Below, one piece after another: positions 57,865 to 64,000 of a DNA stretch of 64,000 nucleotides. Made by a program: the position numbers and the translations under genes. Location of the stretch: contig FN649743.1 in assembly GCA_000310025.1 (NCBI GenBank), forward strand, positions 2,470,658 through 2,534,657, read 5' to 3'. Position 1 is the first letter of the stretch, and every line of letters begins with the position of its first letter. The notes under the pieces were generated by a model that was not told the origin of the DNA, did not search any database, and saw nothing but the letters and a program-made list of their open reading frames with translations. Source of the DNA: Ectocarpus siliculosus. Lineage: Eukaryota > Sar > Phaeophyceae > Ectocarpales > Ectocarpaceae.

Positions 57865-60664
57865 TTATGGAAAATGTTCCGATTTGGAATCCTGATTTTA
57901 CGCTTGTCACATCCAAACCCACATGAGGCCGCAGGAGTTCTGCGTGCTTCGTTGGAAAACACACACAAACGCGCTTTGGCACTCAGTACTCGCCTCACAG
58001 AGACCCATTGACATTCAAACCTTCGAAGTCGCGCAGTGCATTGCTGTGAGCCTCTTCGAGCGAAGTTTGGGGGGCTGGGGTGCAGTGTGCGTATATTATG
58101 CTGGGCAAAATCGCAATTCCAATTTGGAAATGCTGGACGATCCTGCTTGGAATTCCTCATGAATTCCCAGCTGGACGTGCTTGACATTCCAAACTGGAAA
58201 TGGTGAATTTGCACTCATATCAACGGCATACTCTGCGCACAGTGCACTCTAGCAGCCCAAACTTGGCCCGGAGAAGCTCACAGTAGTGGAGTGTAAAGCC
58301 TTATCGGTTGATAACAAACAGGGGTCTGTGAGGCGAGGACCATGACGAGGCGCCTCGGTGCGCTCTGCCCGCTATCCAGTACGCAGACCTCCTGCTTTTT
58401 GGGTGGTGAAGCATTATCTGTCGGTCCCCCGGATTCCAAACGGAAAAAATACAACTGGCCTTATCACCCGGGCTGCACAAGGCAACACACCCGCTTAGGT
58501 TACGCCGCAATCATTCACGGGGCCCCTCCTTGTAAATCGGCGTGATACAACATCTGCCCCGTGGGCATCGCACACGCACACATCTGCGTGCGGGGAAACA
58601 CCCCGCACGGAGGCCTCCAACAACATGAACGTCCAGGGAGAGCAGAATGCCGCCGCAAGTGCCTCCGCTTCTTCCACAACTGCTTCGACCGTAGCAGTAC
58701 AAGCGCCACAGAGCACCTCGTTCTTTCAACGCGAGTGAGCACACTTCTTGTACGCAAGCGGCTCTCCCCCGGCTCGTCCTCCTGCTGCTGATGATCTAAC
58801 CACAGCAGCAGCTGGCCCAGCAACAGGCGCCAACATGACAGCCACCGCATCGCCTCACCACCAGCAGCCACACCCCCTTCAAGTGTGCGGCAGCAGCGGT
58901 TCAATTCTACAAGCAGTGTTATCACCTCCCCTCTTTTGTCACACCCCCTCATTATGACACCCCCAAACAGACCCTGTGGCTGTTCGGACTGTTATCACAC
59001 CCCGTAGGGGCCCCTGCGAGCTGCACTTTATCGCCCGGGTTACACAAGATACCACACACGCCACAGGATACCACATCCGGCCATGATTTTTTTGAATCCC
59101 AAAATGTTACCACCGGGGTGTGGCATCTTGTGTCGTCTACGGGATGTGTCGTCAATGCGTCTGAACGAAGACAGCAGGTCTGTCCACTTGAATAGTCTAG
59201 AGGTTGATCTGTCCACTCGGTAAGCATCTTCGCATTAGGAGCATCTATGGATAGAGATTAGTGACAGGAATGTACGCAAAATGATCATCTATGTTTGTTA
59301 TTGTCGAATGAGAAGAAAAATATTTTGAAGGGAGGTGCTACCACGCGGCACAACAAGCCGAGTAGCTCACTTTTTCTGAAGCCTCCATTTTGGAAGATGC
59401 CAGATACTCCTCCTGTGATGACTTGGCCAAACAAAACGCGAACAACCCGCTTGTGACGCGCAAAGCAAATGTGAACAACACGCATGTGTGTTCCAAAGGC
59501 GCGACATATTGGAACGAAGATAAGCCACTTTGCTCGTGGTGTGTGTGGATGTGAGATTCGGTAGGCGTTGGGGAGCAACAGCGCACACCAGCAGCACACA
59601 CATATGTTTTCAACGCCAGTCACGTAGACATCGATACGCGACAACCCTCTCGATTTGTCGTTCTCTCTAAATTTCGATCGGAGTTCGACGAAGGATGGTT
59701 TAATATTTGGGAGTACGTGTAAAGTGGGTCCACGTTGTGTGTGTAAGTAGAGGCCATATTGCACCGACTTTGTTTCTGTTTGGCTCCGGATAGAAATACT
59801 CGTTATCCACACTTGGCGCCACCAGAATTTGCGGCCGGAAGAGTGGCCCGAGGAGGAATAGTTTTACCCTCTCAATGAGTACTAGTGAGTATTTTGGTCT
59901 TGAAGTCAAGCCTGAACGTGGCGTCAGGGTCCAAACGTTCCGGTCAGGTGCGGTCTGACATGCCGACCGGAGGAAAAATATTGATTTTGCAAGAAGTGTA
60001 AGCAGCCTCCATGCTCTGCGCCCGAGGACTATGAAACTTTGGTTCGCAACAGACTAGATTGCCTGGTTCTCTTGAGAAACCGGCCCAGTCTTTCTTTTTC
60101 GAACACTGAAGGACATCATGAACTCTGTGGTTGGTGATAGACTGTGGTGATCACATCTCGCTCCTTTTCGTTCACCCGTCGAGGCACGCCGGGAGCCCCA
60201 GACTTTCGGCGTTTTCACAATGCTCCCTTGCTTCTTTATTGAGTTGTCCACAAGGCTGCTGTCCACGGGCACCTATTCGCAACTTTTGCCCCCGAGGACG
60301 GCCAACTGTACAAACGTCGGGCATGTTTTATTTTCACGAGAGCCAGCTTGGGGTTATCTCGTGACAATTATCTCTCTCGAGGTGGCCCGTGCTGTGACGC
60401 TGTCACCAGCCGTGCTGTTGTTTCAGAAATAGAGTTATTTCAAGTCAGGGCGGTAAACGTTTTCCTCGCCTATACTGCCTTCTTGGTCCAACTTTGGTTG
60501 TGCGTAAGTAGTTGCCGGTGATTCCGTAGTCAACCTTGGCATGTAGCGTTTGACAGCGAAAGCCTCGAGCCCCCCCCGCCCTTTTCCACTCCTCGTTTGT
60601 GCTCTCAACAGGTTCATTCCATATTTCGAGATACGCCCACCGCTGGACCATCGTTCCAATTTGA
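57865..60664. other. Intergenic with short repeats
   Basis: A GGAAATGCTGGACG-type low-complexity stretch lies near 58120-58200. A plus frame at about 58620-58737 encodes an Ala/Ser-rich peptide starting MNVQGEQNAAASASA, of uncertain status. CCGGG-TACACAAGATACCACACACGCC-like words recur near 58464 and 59036, and part is inverted at about 59115-59130. The 3' part should contain the promoter of the gene starting at 60665. Confidence 0.4.
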
Positions 60665-63600
60665 ATGGGAATGGCGTCGTCACACACTTCGCCGCCAGGA
60701 GGTGGTGTGGTAGACATGACTTCAGAGAGAGATGACGCAGCAATAGATCTCACAGGGCCCGAAACGACCGAGTCACCTGCAGCATCTGGTGCGGGAACGT
60801 TGGCAGCCGCTTCGAATAGATCGTCGACCCTCCTCGAGGAGGATAGCGATTGTTCATCTTCGGATGTCCTGTGCTCTACGCAAGACGCACGTTTCGCGAA
60901 CTTCACCCCGACCCGTAGCAGGAATGTGCCGCCCCGGAACCCAGGCTCCGCCAACAACGATTCTGGCAATTCAACAGTAGCAGTGATTGAAGCACCTCCC
61001 GCGGGGGAGAGTCCGGGTGGAGGCGCATCTTCTGCAATTGACCTCAGCTTCGACAGTGAGATTTCCGCGACAGATATACCAGTGACGATGGATTCTTCAC
61101 CAGTGGTGGGCAGAACAGTGGAAGAAGTCCATTCCGGTGAGCTTGCCTCTTCCAGCAACGGTGGCGATAGCCAAGCCGCCGTTTCGGGGGCGGCGGTGGC
61201 CGGAGGAGGTTCTTGCAGAGAGACGGATAAAACTCTTACTGCTTCAGAGAATGGTGGAGGGACCGGCGGATCCGACGTTGATTCTGCACTCGCTCCTGAG
61301 TTTGGCCCCGATTGCAGTCCCGAACTTGGCCCTGAATCGGGTCCTGACCGTGTGCCCCTCGAAAGCAGCAACGGCAGTGAGAACGACGCAAGGTCGCTTC
61401 CACCATCAATAGGGTCAAGGTCGCCTCCACCATCGACCGGGACTCCCGAGGGGGAGGATTTGCCCGACTGTTCAACGTGGAAGCCACCAGGAGTTTCACC
61501 CAAGCGTGCCGCAAAGGCTGTGGTCAACGAAGTCGGCAACCCGCCAATACCTTCCCGGACTGACGCAGTTTATTCGGCTCTTACCGCTGCACGCGCTGCT
61601 GGGTCTTCTACTCCCATCCCTGGCGTTTCTGATGTTGGCGTTGTTTCTGCTGTCAATGGACGTGGCGATAACGCTGCGAAACGCATTGCTGGCGCCGCCC
61701 CTTCTGATGGCACTCTGGGGGTAGAAAATGAAACCGGAGACGAGGCCACCAGCAACCCAAAAGATTTGCTTGCCGCAAAAGCAAGTACGCAGACCGCAAT
61801 CGACACGGCTCATACCGCGGCTAAAGCACCAGAGACTTTGGCCAAGCCCAGTCTAGACTCAGAAGTCAACGTACCCGAGGAAAGAGATCAGGAAGCGGCG
61901 ATGGCCGCCGGGCACGTTGCTAGCCCCGCTGGGTCATCGGAACTGCCTGCCGCCGCACTCGGTGCTGTTGCAAGCCAAAGCTTAATCTTTACGGGGCCCG
62001 CCGGGGATGATGCCGCGGTGAAAGTTGGCGACGCCACCAGGATGGAAGCCTTAAAATCATTTCCCAATGGTGTTCAACTGGCAGGTAACGGTGCCGCGTC
62101 GACTTCGAAAGGAATGTTGTGCGGCCGCTTGACGGAGGCCGGTCTTGGAGTTGATGCCAGCCACAAGCTCGGCGGGACGGGCGGCACGGCGACGGCAGAA
62201 CGTGCTGACGAGCCTAGGGAGCGTGGCAAATCTATAGAGATTGCAAAGCCGCCTGCTACAGCGGCAACCACTTCAGTTGAGGAGGGGTCGCGTGGAACGC
62301 GCTCGATGGGGCAAGAAGCTGGTGCAGCGGCGTTGCACGGACAATTTGCTGGTGAGGGGGCCAGTGGCAGCGACAAGGCGGTTGTCTCTCTCTCGGACGC
62401 CAGAACGATGATGAGGACAACGAGAGCGTCACCTCTGGTAGCAGCTGCAGTTGCAGCAGCGGCAACAGCAGCTGCAGCCCGAGATGAAAGGGTGTCGTGT
62501 CCGGCGACGAACGTTGGAACAGGGCTTCATACAGTGGGGTCTCCTGTAACCACGAACGATACACCATCACCTCTGGCTGTGGCAGCATTTGAACCAGCGG
62601 CCACAGCAGCTACAACCCAAGAGGTAAACGGGTCATGTGCGGCGACCACGAACGTCGGGAAAGGACCAACTACGGTGGAATCACCTGCAACTACGAAAGA
62701 TACAGCAGCCACCGCTTCCGAAGTAAAGGTCCAGAATGCTCCGACTCCGGTCGCGGCGACTCCGGCGAGCGCCAAGCAGGGTCAAGTGCCGAGCGTCGGA
62801 CAGGAGGCGTCTGTGAATTTACGCAAGCGTCCGACGGCAGCAACGGCGAAAAACCGAAACGGGCCCCTCGACAAACCTTGCCACTTGTACCTGCAGGTGA
62901 TTGGGCCAGCTCCCACGCAGGACAAGGTGAGGTTTTGCACGTGGTCTCCGTTCCTTGTCTCTGGAGTTTCAACGCAAACTGGTTCGCGAAAGCGCGGATG
63001 TTGCCCCCTGTTGCATTTGTTAGTCTTCGGATCGATTACAATTGTGTCCGAGTCGCCTTCAATTGGAGCAGGGACCAATGTGTGCCGTGGTGATGATGAG
63101 GTTGCGCGTTTTTTCATAGATGTGACTCAAAACAGATTGTCACGACCTGAATTTCGCGCTGTTCAATTTCCTCGTCCGCGCGGCATCATGCTGTGTATTG
63201 GATGCGGCAGGACACGCCGTTCACCAGTACAGAGCCATCCAGCACCAAGCGTTGGTTAGTTGTTGTCTCCCGAGTATTGGAACTTATTCAACATCTAGTA
63301 TCTTGCCTCCGCTTCTCCTCTGTGTACTTGGCGCCGGACTTTTAGAGAGTTTCGTCGTTTCCGCATTGTGACAGGGCGCTCGTTTCTATAACCACTTGTT
63401 CAGCAGCCATTCTGTTCGTGTGTGTATTTTTGGCCTAACCTCAACCCGTCGTGATGTTTGATCTTGTCGGATATGATCGAACCTGCGGTCTTACGTCAAT
63501 TGACGCCTGCTCTTTGGCGTTATCATCTATCATCTACCATCGTAAAACTTGCAGGTGCCGCCAGGGAAAATGGTAACGCTTGGGGATCGAGACGCAAAGC

Positions 63601-63776
63601 CGGTGGACCTCCTCACGACGCTGAGCAAGCCGGGGAGGTACACGCTATATGTGACGGCTTCCAATCGCTGGAATGGCGGCGGAGTGTGCAAGGACCCCTC
63701 GGAGCAGCCGATTGAAATCAAGCACTTCTTCATTCCGGACAACCTATTCCCCGCGGGGGAAGCTCGTTGCATTGGG
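60665..63776 (+). CDS. Long disordered protein with SUMO-interaction-like motifs, 5' exons
   Basis: Exon 1 (60665-62926, 754 codons) starts at an ATG directly preceded by an in-frame TGA. It ends at AAG|GTGAGG. Exon 2 (63555-63776, 74 codons) follows a CTTGCAG acceptor in phase; the gene continues past the window. Exon 1 is Ala, Ser, Thr, Gly and Pro-rich and has no globular domain until its last 20 residues. Residues 15-19 (VVDMT), 26-30 (AIDLT) and 124-128 (AIDLS) fit the hydrophobic-Asp-hydrophobic SUMO-interacting motif. The junction region (HLYLQVIGPAP, then PVDLLTTLSKPGRYTLYVTA) looks like a beta-rich domain, loosely like the PINIT region of PIAS/SIZ SUMO ligases. That identity is inference and needs the downstream exons. 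Confidence 0.6.
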
Positions 63777-64000
63777 GTGCGTACCTCAATACTTTCGAAA
63801 TGTTGTTCTTGCAGTTGGTTGAGCAAAGGGCAGCGAGCCGACATGCGTCACAGCTGAATCAGCAGTTGTGATGGAATTTAGTGTTCGGATTCGATTGCGT
63901 ACTGCTGTCAGTTGTGCTGGAAGTTGTTTGCGACGTGTCGCTCCCTGTGCAGCTGCTCGTCTGCCCACATGCGAAGGAGAAAAAAACGAAGAGAAATCGG
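63777..64000. other. Intron start of the 60665 gene
   Basis: It follows the GTGCGT donor at 63777. A later donor at GTACCT (63781) is an alternative. No coding continuation is recognisable before the window ends. Confidence 0.45.

Noticed and set aside
57387-58214. 275-codon minus-strand frame across the Harbinger-type element
   Set aside because: It crosses the transposon boundary at 57864 and has no coherent domain; only the short duplicated peptide segment inside the element is noted.
1-64000. CRISPR arrays, bacterial operons, ribosome binding sites
   Set aside because: The intron structure shows a eukaryotic genome; no spaced identical short repeats of CRISPR type were seen.

Overview
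The window looks like nuclear DNA of a brown alga (a stramenopile such as Ectocarpus) from a draft assembly. The reasons are intron-rich genes with 60 to 1,800 bp GT-AG introns, TTAGGG-type repeats, a tyrosinase most like my recollection of brown algal and oomycete proteins, an AI-2E-type permease, dense mobile elements, and two 100-N scaffold gaps. The genus is inference. No database search was possible. Family calls rest on motifs I can see and on recalled family consensus.

Genes, left to right. (1) The last exons of an AI-2E/PerM-type membrane transporter lie on + and end at 2002. (2) A fragmentary model on - (about 5.4-8.3 kb, perhaps longer) resembles the plant/cyanobacterial At5g03900-type membrane protein family. 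(3) An 11-exon tyrosinase lies on + (17870-26694). Its junctions join into one 687-codon frame with a membrane anchor and both copper sites. (4) PAM16/TIM16, a mitochondrial protein-import motor subunit, lies on - (37312-41580), probably with an unresolved micro-exon. (5) A 4-exon gene on - (44559-51547) encodes a predicted secreted, Cys-containing, Pro/Ser/Thr-rich, GPI-tailed surface protein. (6) The first exons of a long disordered protein with SUMO-interaction-like motifs lie on + (60665 to the window end). The genes look unrelated and are separated by repeats. There is no operon-like organisation.

Mobile DNA is the strongest theme. Four non-autonomous DNA transposons can be delimited to the base by terminal inverted repeats and target duplications: a hAT-type element (10253-10777, 8-bp duplication), a Tc1/mariner-type element (14404-15461, TA), a piggyBac-type element inside a PAM16 intron (37679-38743, TTAA), and a PIF/Harbinger-type element (56748-57864, TTA). 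A diverged relative of the last sits in tyrosinase intron 2. About 500-bp inverted repeats (11647-12147 and 15580-16105) bracket a broken chromodomain reading frame, a gap and the mariner-type element. A frameshifted non-LTR retrotransposon (about 31.7-34.5 kb) ends in a CAA tail, and a second 3' fragment of the same family lies at 28.9-29.3 kb.

One stretch is probably not real biology. Positions 54617-55002, just after a gap, read as a homopolymer-smeared copy of 54115-54480, as expected from a failing read through a poly-C tract. Tandem repeats at 48.1-48.5, 50.1-50.6 and 53.0-53.7 kb, a perfect 30-bp palindrome at 56281, and several long stretches with no supportable gene complete the window.
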